Shown piece by piece: positions 44,827 through 53,571 of a stretch of DNA of 64,000 bases (position 1 is its first letter; each line of letters opens with the position of its first letter). The notes beneath the pieces are model-generated. The model did not search any database. It was not told the origin of the DNA and was given only the letters and a program-made list of their open reading frames with translations. The position numbers were made by a program, and so were the translations under genes. This DNA is from CAXBNB01 sp965267535 (GTDB lineage Bacteria > Bacteroidota > Bacteroidia > Cytophagales > Cyclobacteriaceae), in the NCBI GenBank assembly GCA_965267535.1, contig OZ254082.1:1798001-1862000 (forward strand), given 5' to 3'.

Positions 44827-46347
44827 ATGATGAACAAAAGAAAGCAAATGATAGTTTGGTGGGTTATGCTATGGGTGCAGGTAGCGCTGGCAAAACCGGA
44901 CAACACCTACAGGATTACCGATTTTGGGGCAGTATCAGAAAGCGGTCGGGTCAACACTAAGGCCATACAGGCTGCTATAGACAAAGCCCACTCCGACGGA
45001 GGAGGGAAAGTGATTGTACCTTTTGGAACCTACCTTACCGGAGGCATAGAGCTAAAAAGCAATGTGGAGCTGCACCTGGAAGTGGGAGCTATACTGCTGG
45101 GAAGTACACATCCTGCAGATTACAAGCACATCAATCAACACAGAAGGGCCTTGATCATGAGCGACGGTGCGCATCATATCGCCATTAGTGGTAAAGGTAC
45201 TGTAGACGGGCAGGGAAGGAAACTGGCACTTACTATCGATAGTCTGCATCACGCGGGTGTATCTATTGACCCCAAGTACAACTATCGCAGAAACCGGCCG
45301 AATGAAGATCACAGAGTGGAGTTGGTGAGTTTGGTGAAGAGCAAAAATATTTCAATTTCAGGGGTTACTTTTCGCAACGCTTCCTGCTGGGTCACTACTT
45401 TCGATCAGTGTGAAGACCTCAGTATAGATGCTGTTGCCATTGAGAGTAGGGCGTTTTGGAACAACGACGGCATGGATATTATCGATTGCAGAAGGGTGCG
45501 CATTACCAATAGTCGGGTAAATGTAGCCGATGATGGTATATGCCTCAAATCACACTTGCCGGATTATGCCAACGACGACATATATATAGCAAATTGCACC
45601 ATACGATCCAGTGCGAGTGCTGTCAAGTTTGGTACGGGTTCTTTTGGTGGGTTTAAAAACGTAGTAGTCGAAAACATTAAGGTTTTCGATACCTTTCGTT
45701 CAGCCATTGCTATAGAAACCGTAGATGGAGGCGATATCGAAAATATCCGGGTATCGGGCATTACCGCCATCAATACCGGCAATCCTATTTTTATCCGAAG
45801 GGGTCATCGCAAAGGAGACAAGCCGGGTGTTCTCAGAAATGTGCTGATAGAAAACATACGGGCTGAGGTGCCTTTTGGCAGACCTGACCTGGCTTATGAC
45901 ATGAGAGGTCCGGAAGTGAATTTTTTTCACAATCCATTTCCTTCTTCAGTAGCCGGTATACCGGGGTATCCTATAGAGGATGTCACCATTAAAAATGTGG
46001 AGATAGTGTATCCGGGCAGGGCATCAAAGGGAATGGCGTATGTGCCTCTGAGTCGGTTGGAAGCCGTGCCCGAAAAAGAGAAAGACTATCCGGAGTTTTC
46101 TATGTTTGGTGAGTTGCCCGCATGGGGGTTTTATGTGCGTCATGTGTCAGGCATGTTGTTTGAAAACATCCGAATACGGGTGAAAGAAGAAGACTTTAGA
46201 CCTGCTTTTGTTTTTGATGATGTGGACGGGTTGCGCCTGCAAACCATAGAAGTGGAAAACGATCCCAAAAAAGAGACCGTAGTACTTAAAAATACCAGAT
46301 TGGAGCAGATAGATGAAAGCCTGAAGAGCAATGTGGTAAAGTACTGA
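44827..46347 (+). CDS. GH28-type right-handed beta-helix glycosidase, divergent
   Basis: A secreted beta-helix enzyme of about 506 aa; the ATG ATG at 44827/44830 gives the best signal peptide (hydrophobic core, cut near VALA), while an earlier start at 44773 would add 18 residues. The N-terminus TDFGAVSESGRVNTKAIQAAI is typical of GH28 and related pectinases. NNDGMDIIDC (about residue 212) and VADDGICLKS (about residue 235) hold the three catalytic aspartates. The usual G-H-G motif is replaced by FGTGSFGG, and the R-I-K motif is not seen. The substrate may therefore differ from polygalacturonate. Confidence 0.85.
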   Translation: MMNKRKQMIVWWVMLWVQVALAKPDNTYRITDFGAVSESGRVNTKAIQAAIDKAHSDGGGKVIVPFGTYLTGGIELKSNVELHLEVGAILLGSTHPADYKHINQHRRALIMSDGAHHIAISGKGTVDGQGRKLALTIDSLHHAGVSIDPKYNYRRNRPNEDHRVELVSLVKSKNISISGVTFRNASCWVTTFDQCEDLSIDAVAIESRAFWNNDGMDIIDCRRVRITNSRVNVADDGICLKSHLPDYANDDIYIANCTIRSSASAVKFGTGSFGGFKNVVVENIKVFDTFRSAIAIETVDGGDIENIRVSGITAINTGNPIFIRRGHRKGDKPGVLRNVLIENIRAEVPFGRPDLAYDMRGPEVNFFHNPFPSSVAGIPGYPIEDVTIKNVEIVYPGRASKGMAYVPLSRLEAVPEKEKDYPEFSMFGELPAWGFYVRHVSGMLFENIRIRVKEEDFRPAFVFDDVDGLRLQTIEVENDPKKETVVLKNTRLEQIDESLKSNVVKY

Positions 46348-46475
46348 TGAAAGGAGAAAGGTACTAATCCGGTCAAATGATGTACAAAACAAGTATTGGA
46401 TATGCTCTGGCGGATTATCGGGTATAGTTTGGTCTTGAAAACGGTATTTTAGCTATTCGCAGAAGAATAGAATGT

Positions 46476-47426
46476 ATGCAACTAGATAAAATATCAAGAA
46501 GAACCTTTGTGAAAACAGCAGCACTGGCAGGGGTATCCTCATTTGCCTGGCCTGCTCATCAGGCTTTTTCGGACAATAAATTGCAAGAATTGTCCATACA
46601 TATTTTTTCCAAACACCTGCAGTTTTTGGATTATGAAGCCGTTGGCCAAAAAGCCAGAGAGATGGGTTTCGACGGGGTAGACCTTACCGTAAGGCCCGGA
46701 GGTCATGTGCAGCCTCAAAATGTACAAGTAGACCTGCTCCGGGCAGTGTCAGCCATAGAGGCAGCAGGCTCCCGGTGTAGCCTTATGACTACAGCGGTGG
46801 AGGGTGTACAAAAAACACAGGATATGGAGGTGTTAGAGGTTGCCGCGTCGCAGGGGATTAAGTACTACCGTACCAATTGGTATCGCTATCAGGATCAGGA
46901 ACCGATGCAAAAAACGCTTGAAAAATACGCTCGTCAGATAACAGAACTAAGCCGTGTAAACAAGGAACTTGGCCTGGTTGGTTGCTACCAAAACCATGCA
47001 GGCACTATGGTGGGAGCTTCGCTCTGGGAAGTGGCAGCATTGATAGAAAATGCTGAAAGTGAAAATTTTGGAGTTCAGTATGATATTCGTCATGCTACGG
47101 TAGAGGGCGGGTTGTCCTGGCCCAATGGCTTAAGGAGGATTCACACCGCAGTAAAAACCATCGTGTTAAAAGATTTTATGTGGGCCAGAGTAAAGGGAAA
47201 ATGGAGAGCGGTAAGTACCCCTATAGGAGAAGGAATGGTTGATTTTTTGGCTTATTTTAAGCTGCTCAAAAAATACAACATTAGAGTGCCGGTATCCCTG
47301 CACCTCGAATATCCTCTGGGTGGAGCCGAACACGGCAAACGTCAGATCACTGTAGATCAGAGCCGGGTATATGAAGCTATGAAAAAAGATTTGAATACTG
47401 TCAGAGAATTATGGAAAAAAGCATAA
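46476..47426 (+). CDS. Tat-exported sugar phosphate isomerase/epimerase family protein
   Basis: A 316-aa TIM-barrel protein of the xylose-isomerase-like (AP endonuclease 2) superfamily. The N-terminus KISRRTFVKTAALAG is a twin-arginine signal, so it folds with its metal in the cytoplasm and is exported. REMGFDGVDLTVRPGGH and CYQNHAGTMVGAS are typical of the fold; DIRHATVEGG and a late LHLEYP supply likely metal ligands. It probably acts on an oxidised or keto sugar in the periplasm. The next gene starts inside its stop codon. Confidence 0.85.
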   Translation: MQLDKISRRTFVKTAALAGVSSFAWPAHQAFSDNKLQELSIHIFSKHLQFLDYEAVGQKAREMGFDGVDLTVRPGGHVQPQNVQVDLLRAVSAIEAAGSRCSLMTTAVEGVQKTQDMEVLEVAASQGIKYYRTNWYRYQDQEPMQKTLEKYARQITELSRVNKELGLVGCYQNHAGTMVGASLWEVAALIENAESENFGVQYDIRHATVEGGLSWPNGLRRIHTAVKTIVLKDFMWARVKGKWRAVSTPIGEGMVDFLAYFKLLKKYNIRVPVSLHLEYPLGGAEHGKRQITVDQSRVYEAMKKDLNTVRELWKKA

Positions 47427-49051
47427 TGATAAAGTGTGTAGCTATAGTGGTCTGGGGGATAGTATTGATATCCTGTGCCGGACCGGAAAGGCAGTTTGAT
47501 GAAGCTAAATATGCGGCCCATGTTCAGTTAGACTCTACCGTATTGGTAATTACTCAAGTGGCCGACAGTCTGGAAGTTCCCTGGGATTTGGAAGTAGGCC
47601 CCCGGGATTGGGTTTGGTTTACAGAGCAGCGAGGCACAGTTAACCGGGTGCATGTGCCATCCGGTACACGAGAGGTAATAGGTACCATAGACGATGTATT
47701 CTACCGGAAGTCTTCCGGGCTGTTTAGCATGGTTTTACACCCCGATTTTGAAGCTCAACCCTACCTGTATCTCCATTATACCTTTGGAGGAAAAGACGAA
47801 AACTTCCTTGATCACATTTTTTCCCGGATAGTAAGAGTCGAAGTTCAAAACGGAAAACTTGGCGCAAAAAAGATTATCCTGGACAGTATTCCCGGGAGTA
47901 CCTATCACAATGGATCCAGAATGGTGATAGGTCCGGACGATAAGTTGTATATAGGTACCGGCGATGCAGGAAAAACGCACCTCACTCAGCGGTGGTCCGG
48001 CTTTCATGGCAAGGTATTGCGGTTAAACCTCGACGGTACAGTGCCGGAAGACAATCCCCAAAAAGGTAGTTATGTGTGGAGTACCGGTCATCGCAACATC
48101 CAGGGAATAGCCTGGGCAAAAAACAGCAAACTCTATGCGGCAGAGCATGGCCCCAACAACGACGATGAAGTAAACATCATCAAGGCCGGAGGGAATTACG
48201 GTTGGCCAAATGTAGAAGGCTATTGTGATAGAGAGCGCGAAAAGCAATATTGTCTGGATTCAGCAGTGGTTGAGCCGATATTTGCATGGACACCCACACT
48301 GGGAGTAGCCGCTTTGGATGTATATAGTAGTGAGGCTATCCCTGAGTGGACCAATAGTTTACTTGTAAGCAGCCTTAAAGCTCAATCGCTACGTGTGCTT
48401 TCTCTCGATCAGACAGGAGATAGGGTCACTCAGCATAAGGTATTTTTTCAACAACATTTCGGGCGTATTCGCAATATAGTCAGTGGAACAAACGGGGAGA
48501 TTTACCTTGCTACCAGCAATATGGACTGGCATCCTATGCATCAGCCCTGGATGTATACCGATTTGCCCAAATCGGGAGGAGACAAAATCTATAAGATAGA
48601 AGCTGCAACCCCGGCAATGAAAACACAAATAGCTTCCCTGTCTCAAGCTACTGTGCTTACCGAAGATACCATCCAGTGGAAGTTGCCTACCGAAAACTTT
48701 TCGTACAAAGCATCATCTAAAGATGTGTTGGTGGGGCAGCAACTGTACAATACACACTGTGCAGCGTGCCACAGGCCAGACGGCAAAGGAAGTAAAGGGA
48801 ATATACCTCCATTGGTAGGCACAGATTGGGTAACAGGAAGCAAAGCCAGGCTGATAGATTTGGTTTTAAGAGGACTCAACGTGCCTATTGAAGTAAATGG
48901 AGTAAAATATCATGGCGAAATGCCTTCGTTTCAGAGCTTATCGGATCAGGAGCTGGCCGATATACTCAATTTTGTTAAAGTAGAATTTGGTAAGCAGTCT
49001 GCCAATATTATTCCTGTAGAAATCTATCATCAGAGAAAGGGCTTGCATTAG
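47426..49051 (+). CDS. PQQ-type sugar dehydrogenase fused to cytochrome c, lipoprotein
   Basis: A 541-aa lipoprotein from the ATG at 47426, which shares one base with the previous stop codon (an earlier ATG at 47411 is less likely). The lipobox VLISC anchors it. Residues about 45-395 are a beta-propeller of the soluble glucose/aldose dehydrogenase family (PWDLEVGPRDWVWFTEQRG, STGHRNIQGIAW, AEHGPNNDDEVN, GGNYGWPNVEGYC), which uses PQQ. The C-terminus is a c-type cytochrome with CAACH and a late GEMPSF segment for the axial methionine. It would oxidise a sugar and pass electrons to the membrane. Confidence 0.9.
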   Translation: MIKCVAIVVWGIVLISCAGPERQFDEAKYAAHVQLDSTVLVITQVADSLEVPWDLEVGPRDWVWFTEQRGTVNRVHVPSGTREVIGTIDDVFYRKSSGLFSMVLHPDFEAQPYLYLHYTFGGKDENFLDHIFSRIVRVEVQNGKLGAKKIILDSIPGSTYHNGSRMVIGPDDKLYIGTGDAGKTHLTQRWSGFHGKVLRLNLDGTVPEDNPQKGSYVWSTGHRNIQGIAWAKNSKLYAAEHGPNNDDEVNIIKAGGNYGWPNVEGYCDREREKQYCLDSAVVEPIFAWTPTLGVAALDVYSSEAIPEWTNSLLVSSLKAQSLRVLSLDQTGDRVTQHKVFFQQHFGRIRNIVSGTNGEIYLATSNMDWHPMHQPWMYTDLPKSGGDKIYKIEAATPAMKTQIASLSQATVLTEDTIQWKLPTENFSYKASSKDVLVGQQLYNTHCAACHRPDGKGSKGNIPPLVGTDWVTGSKARLIDLVLRGLNVPIEVNGVKYHGEMPSFQSLSDQELADILNFVKVEFGKQSANIIPVEIYHQRKGLH

Positions 49052-49157
49052 TGAATAAAAATGAAGGAATAATCGTAGATTGCACACCGATAACAGTAGT
49101 GATGGTTTATGAAAAATGTAAAATATGTGTAAACAAACAGATATAAAAGAGATCGGG

Positions 49158-51458
49158 ATGATGGCAAAAAACAGGATGAAAACAGTAATAATATTTGCAG
49201 GGTTGATCAGTCTTTTGGCTTGTGGTAAAAAAGAAACCGATACACAGGTGCAACAGAAAAAACCGGTAGATGCAGTTTACCCATTACTTGATGCGGCTAA
49301 CTCACGTTGGTTTTATTTTTCATCGGCGTGCCGTCCGTTTGGTATGGTCAACCTAAGCCCCGACAATCAAAAAGGAGGAGCATGGGGAAGTGGATACAGG
49401 TATGATACTGATACTGTTAAGGGTTTTAGTCATATTCACGCCTGGCAAATGTCGGGTGTGGAAGTAATGCCGGTAACGCTCAATAAAGAGCAGGTATCCC
49501 GGATATGGCAAAACCATGAATCGCATTTTTCACATCAAAACGAAGTAGCAGAAGTTGGTTATCATAAAGTGGAGTTGACAAGATTTGGTGTAAAAGCAGA
49601 GCTTACCAGTACCAAAAGAGTAGGGTTTCATCGCTACGATTTTGCCGGCCGGGATGCTGCAGTGGTATTTGATCTTGAGGGGCAGCTGGGGCCTTCCTTT
49701 ATCAAAGATGGTTCGCTGGAAAAAGTAGATGACTTTACCCTGAGAGGACGTGTAGTAAATGCACCTACGCACCGAAGACCCAGAGAGATTGGAGTCTATT
49801 TTTATGTAAAATTCAACCAAAAAGTGCAAGCGCTTGATAGGTATTCTGCAAACAAAGACAAGAAAGTACTTGTTCGGTTTGGGGAGTTAAAAGATCCATT
49901 GCTTATGAAAGTTGCCTTGTCTTACACTACCCATGAAAATGCTCAGCTAAACATGCAATATGAGCTCGAGCATTGGGATTTTGATCAGGTAGTATCCGAT
50001 TCCAGGGCCGAGTGGAATGGATACCTGAGCAGGGTTGAAGTACAAACCGACGATGAGCCTGTCATGCGCAGATTTTACACAGACCTGTGGCATGCCTTGC
50101 AGGGACGTAGGGTCATTAGCGATGTAAATGGTCAGTATCCGGATAACACCGGAGAGCGCTTTCGAGTGGGGCAGATTCCGCTGGACAATAACGGTAAGCC
50201 TAAATTTAATCACTACAATTCTGACTCATTTTGGGGTGCTCAATGGACTATCAATACACTTTGGCAATTGGTATATCCGGAAATAGCCGAAGAGTTTTGT
50301 CATTCGCTGTTGCAGTATTACAAAGACGGAGGGCTGATCCCCAGAGGGCCATCCGGAGGAAATTATACCTATGTTATGACAGGAGCATCGTCCACACCGT
50401 TTTTCGTAGCGGCGTGGCTCAAAGGTATTCGTGGCTTTGATGTGGAATTGGCTTATGAGGGGCTCAAAAAAAACCACATGGCAGACGGTATCATGACCAG
50501 AGCCGGTTACGAACACAATTCGATGTTGGGTGGAGGCATGAAACATTACATGAGCAAAGGGTATGTACCCTATCCATTGCCGGAAAAAAATGCAAAAGGA
50601 GGGCATAGAGATGGAGGAGGGCAGACCCTGGAGTATGCCTACCAGGACTGGACACTGGCCCAATTGGCAAAACACCTCGGAAAGCAGGACGATTACGAGT
50701 ACTTTATCCGGCGAGCAGAGAATTACAAAAATGTTTTTGATAAAAGTATTGGCTGGATGCGACCAAAAAATGCAGAAGGTGAATGGAAGCAACCGTACGA
50801 TCCCTACGAATATCGACATGGGTTTGTGGAGTCTAGCGGTGCTCAGATGACCTGGTTTGTGCCCCACGATCTGGAGGGACTGGCTGAGCTTATGGGAGGA
50901 AAAAATGCAGCTGTGCAGAAGTTGAATACCTCTTTTGAAACAGCTAAAAAACAAGGATTTACAGCGGGAAAAGCACACGCAGCAGAAGAAGACGAACGGT
51001 TTAGAAGAGTGCCGATCAACTACGGAAATCAGCCTTCTATGCAAACAGCCTTTATCTTCAACAGGCTGGACCGACCCGATCTTACTCAATATTGGGTAAA
51101 GCAGGTAATCGATAGCGTGTATACAGGCTTGTCGCCCAAAGTGGGATTTAATGGCGATGAGGATCAGGGGCTGATGGGAAGCCTTTCTGTATTGATGAAG
51201 GTGGGACTGTTTCAAATGACAGGAGCCGAACAGGACCCCTTGTATGAGATCACACCTCCTGTATTTGATCAGGTGAAAATTAAATTAGACAAAAGATATT
51301 ACCCCGGCGAAGAATTGATATTAACCAATCCGCATCGTCAATCGGTGGGCAGTAAACCCATGGCCGCTACCCATCAGGGGCAGGATATAAAAGGGATGCA
51401 ATTGCCCCATAGTAGGTTGATTCAGGGCGGAGAGATAGTCTTTTCACCTACCAGATAA
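49158..51458 (+). CDS. GH92 family glycosidase (alpha-mannosidase type), lipoprotein
   Basis: A 766-aa lipoprotein; the start at 49158 (MMAKNRMKTV) is preferred over 49125, and the lipobox is LLAC. The N-terminal beta-sandwich has PFGMVNLSPDN. The (alpha/alpha)6 barrel has GSDS-like NSDSFWGAQWT, RGPSGGNYTYVMTGASS, MTWFVPHDLEGLAELMGG and GFNGDEDQGLMGS. Family members are calcium-dependent exo-alpha-mannosidases. The usual GNEPS-x-H substrate loop reads GNQPSMQ here, so specificity may have shifted. It closes the enzyme operon. Confidence 0.88.
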   Translation: MMAKNRMKTVIIFAGLISLLACGKKETDTQVQQKKPVDAVYPLLDAANSRWFYFSSACRPFGMVNLSPDNQKGGAWGSGYRYDTDTVKGFSHIHAWQMSGVEVMPVTLNKEQVSRIWQNHESHFSHQNEVAEVGYHKVELTRFGVKAELTSTKRVGFHRYDFAGRDAAVVFDLEGQLGPSFIKDGSLEKVDDFTLRGRVVNAPTHRRPREIGVYFYVKFNQKVQALDRYSANKDKKVLVRFGELKDPLLMKVALSYTTHENAQLNMQYELEHWDFDQVVSDSRAEWNGYLSRVEVQTDDEPVMRRFYTDLWHALQGRRVISDVNGQYPDNTGERFRVGQIPLDNNGKPKFNHYNSDSFWGAQWTINTLWQLVYPEIAEEFCHSLLQYYKDGGLIPRGPSGGNYTYVMTGASSTPFFVAAWLKGIRGFDVELAYEGLKKNHMADGIMTRAGYEHNSMLGGGMKHYMSKGYVPYPLPEKNAKGGHRDGGGQTLEYAYQDWTLAQLAKHLGKQDDYEYFIRRAENYKNVFDKSIGWMRPKNAEGEWKQPYDPYEYRHGFVESSGAQMTWFVPHDLEGLAELMGGKNAAVQKLNTSFETAKKQGFTAGKAHAAEEDERFRRVPINYGNQPSMQTAFIFNRLDRPDLTQYWVKQVIDSVYTGLSPKVGFNGDEDQGLMGSLSVLMKVGLFQMTGAEQDPLYEITPPVFDQVKIKLDKRYYPGEELILTNPHRQSVGSKPMAATHQGQDIKGMQLPHSRLIQGGEIVFSPTR

Positions 51459-51463
51459 ATAGG

Positions 51464-51503
51464 TTTTCCCCGCCTGAAAAATTCAGGTTTCAGGTGGGGA
51501 AAA
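51464..51503. terminator. strong hairpin after the GH92-type gene
   Basis: A 16-bp stem (TTTTCCCCGCCTGAAA paired with TTTCAGGTGGGGAAAA, one G-T pair) with an 8-nt loop. It lacks a long T tail, so it may act as a terminator in part or protect the 3' end of the mRNA. The rest of 51504-51703 shows no gene. Confidence 0.6.
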
Positions 51504-51703
51504 TACGGTGCAGATAAGAATGTTGCCGCTGCGTTAGCTGCTTTCTTTTTCAGCAAAAACGTTATATTTATTCGTTTGAAAATAAGAGGAACGATTGTTG
51601 TTAAGCTTAATCCGAGCATAACAATTTCATAATTCCGAAAGGGGAGAGGTCTATGTGGAGTTTTTCCAAAAAACGATAATATTGCGTTTTACCGGTTGAA
51701 GCA

Positions 51704-52312
51704 GTGAATATAAAAAAGAAGAAAGTACGAAACCTACTGGCCCGGATGAGTGAGTCATCCGACCAAAGTGCTTTTGAAGAATTGTTTAACATTTACTACA
51801 CCTGGCTGCATACCGTTGCTATTTCAATAGTAAGAAAAAAGGAAGACGCAGAGGAAATTGTTGAAGATGTTTTTCTCAAACTTTGGGAAATCAGAGATGG
51901 GTTTAGCCGTATCAAAAACCTGGAAACCTTTCTTTACACGGCTACAAAAAACAAGTCATACGATTACTACAAGAAAAACTCGAAGGTGCATCTGGTAGAG
52001 TTTGAAAAAGAGTGGAAAGACAAAGAACAGGTCATCTCACCGGAGGAAGCGTATTTGTATGCAGAACTGCTGGTGGTGTTACAGGCCGCAGTAGACCGGC
52101 TGCCCCCTAAGTGCAGGGAGGTGTATATACTCATCAAAGAAAAGGGCTATTCCTACCAGAAAACGGCAGATGTGTTGGGTATTTCTATCAAAACAGTGGA
52201 AAACCACATGCGTGCGGGTATACAAAAACTGAGAGAAGACCTGCAGGTATATATAAAATCCTCCACAGAGGAGTCTGTCAAAAAGACCCTTATGATTTTT
52301 CTCTGCCTGTAG
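51704..52312 (+). CDS. ECF-type RNA polymerase sigma factor, module 2
   Basis: A 202-aa ECF sigma factor. GTG at 51704 is chosen because the resulting N-terminus (KKKVRNLLARMSESSDQSAFEE) matches family members; ATG at 51746 would cut helix 1. Region 2 includes KEDAEEIVEDVFLKLWE. Region 4 has LPPKCREVYILIKEKGYSYQ and SIKTVENHMRAGIQKL. It likely activates the downstream SusC/SusD genes once freed by its FecR. An intrinsic hairpin lies between it and FecR. Confidence 0.92.
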   Translation: MNIKKKKVRNLLARMSESSDQSAFEELFNIYYTWLHTVAISIVRKKEDAEEIVEDVFLKLWEIRDGFSRIKNLETFLYTATKNKSYDYYKKNSKVHLVEFEKEWKDKEQVISPEEAYLYAELLVVLQAAVDRLPPKCREVYILIKEKGYSYQKTADVLGISIKTVENHMRAGIQKLREDLQVYIKSSTEESVKKTLMIFLCL

Positions 52313-52349
52313 AAGCACTCATTATTTCTATGTATGCCCAATAATTTTT

Positions 52350-52374
52350 ACCCCTGACTAGGGGTTTTCTTTTT
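52350..52374 (+). terminator. intrinsic terminator between sigma factor and FecR, module 2
   Basis: A 6-bp stem ACCCCT/AGGGGT with a GACT loop is followed by TTTTCTTTTT. It is a clear terminator-like site inside the sigma-FecR gap, only 3 bp before the GTG at 52377. Confidence 0.7.
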
Positions 52375-52397
52375 AGGTGTCGTCCTTCTACCAACTT

Positions 52398-53405
52398 ATG
52401 AAAACCGACATCAACATCATCATTGCCAGGGAACTGGCAGGGCAGGCCACTCCTCAGGAAATAGATATACTGAGAGACTGGATAGACCAGAGCGATCTTC
52501 ACAAAAAACAATATCAACTTATTCGGTTGAGTTGGGTGCAGGATCAGGAGTCGATCAAAACATCGCAGGCTCGCGTATTCAGCAGTCTTACAAGTAAGCT
52601 GGCACAAAACCGTCGGCCTGCTAGTATACCGTTATATGAAAAAAAGAGCAGGGCAGCAGTGTGGCGCAGAGTAGCCGCTTCATTGTTGGTAGTAGCAGTA
52701 GCTTCGGTACTGCTCTATACCAGTACCAATCGTACCGTTGAAGAAAAACCACCTCTCACCCAAATGGTGACGAAAGAAGCCATGAAAGGAGTAAAACGGC
52801 AGGTAACCTTGCCGGACGGCACACAGGTATGGCTCAACTCGGGTAGCCAGCTCAACTATCCGGATGGATTTACTGACACCTCCCGTGTGGTATACCTTCG
52901 GGGAGAAGCTTTTTTTGAGGTAGCCAAAGACACTGGCCGCCCCTTTTCTGTAATCGCCGGCAAAGTAGAAACAGTAGCGTTGGGCACGGCATTTAATATC
53001 AATGCCTTCGACGAAGCGTCCACTACTATGGTAGCCCTTACAGAAGGCAAAGTAGAGGTGAAGTTAGTGTCTGATGATGAGTCTGTTATACTTTCTCCGG
53101 GTTATGCAGCCGTCTTAGACAAAAGCAAGGAGGAACTCAAAGCCATGCCCTTTCAGCCCGATATATATACGGCATGGAAAGACGGTATATTAGTGTTTGA
53201 TCACGCAGCTGAACAACAGGTGCTGACCAGGCTCGAGAACTGGTATGGAGTAACGTTTAAAGTAACAAACCAGAGCCCTCAGCAATGGGATCTGACCACC
53301 CGATTCGAAAACGAATCGCTCGAGCACGTACTTAAGGTGACCGGATTTAAAGCAGGATTTGATTATGTCATAAACAATAAAGAAGTAACCATTACCTACC
53401 GATAA
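52398..53405 (+). CDS. FecR-type anti-sigma factor, module 2
   Basis: A 335-aa inner-membrane anti-sigma protein from the ATG at 52398 (a GTG at 52377 is possible). The N-terminal sigma-binding helices (ARELAGQATPQEIDILRDWI) are followed by a membrane helix (VWRRVAASLLVVAVASVLLY). The FecR domain carries LPDGTQVWLNSGSQLNYPD and GEAFFEVAKDTGRPFSV, and the DUF4974-type C-terminus carries LTRLENWYGVTFKV. It belongs with the sigma factor at 51704 and the SusC at 53572. Confidence 0.92.
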   Translation: MKTDINIIIARELAGQATPQEIDILRDWIDQSDLHKKQYQLIRLSWVQDQESIKTSQARVFSSLTSKLAQNRRPASIPLYEKKSRAAVWRRVAASLLVVAVASVLLYTSTNRTVEEKPPLTQMVTKEAMKGVKRQVTLPDGTQVWLNSGSQLNYPDGFTDTSRVVYLRGEAFFEVAKDTGRPFSVIAGKVETVALGTAFNINAFDEASTTMVALTEGKVEVKLVSDDESVILSPGYAAVLDKSKEELKAMPFQPDIYTAWKDGILVFDHAAEQQVLTRLENWYGVTFKVTNQSPQQWDLTTRFENESLEHVLKVTGFKAGFDYVINNKEVTITYR

Positions 53406-53442
53406 ACATGCCTATGAAAAAATAAAGACCAGTAAAATACAA

Positions 53443-53467
53443 CAGCAGCGCTCCAGGAACACTGCTG
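53443..53467 (+). other. weak stem-loop in the FecR-SusC gap, module 2
   Basis: CAGCAG pairs with CTGCTG around a 13-nt loop. It is weaker than the equivalents in modules 1 and 3. No T run follows closely. The rest of 53406-53571 shows no gene. Confidence 0.35.
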
Positions 53468-53571
53468 CTTAATAGAAGACTTTCCAAAAGAAACCTAACA
53501 TTTCCACACATCATGTTTCTCAGGAAAGCAAAGTTTCAACGAGTAAGACCTCATTAAAACCAAGTAAAATT

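Noticed and set aside
50226..51215. 329-aa open frame on the minus strand
   Set aside because: It is antisense to the GH92-type gene. Its length reflects codon bias of the sense strand, and no domain was recognised.
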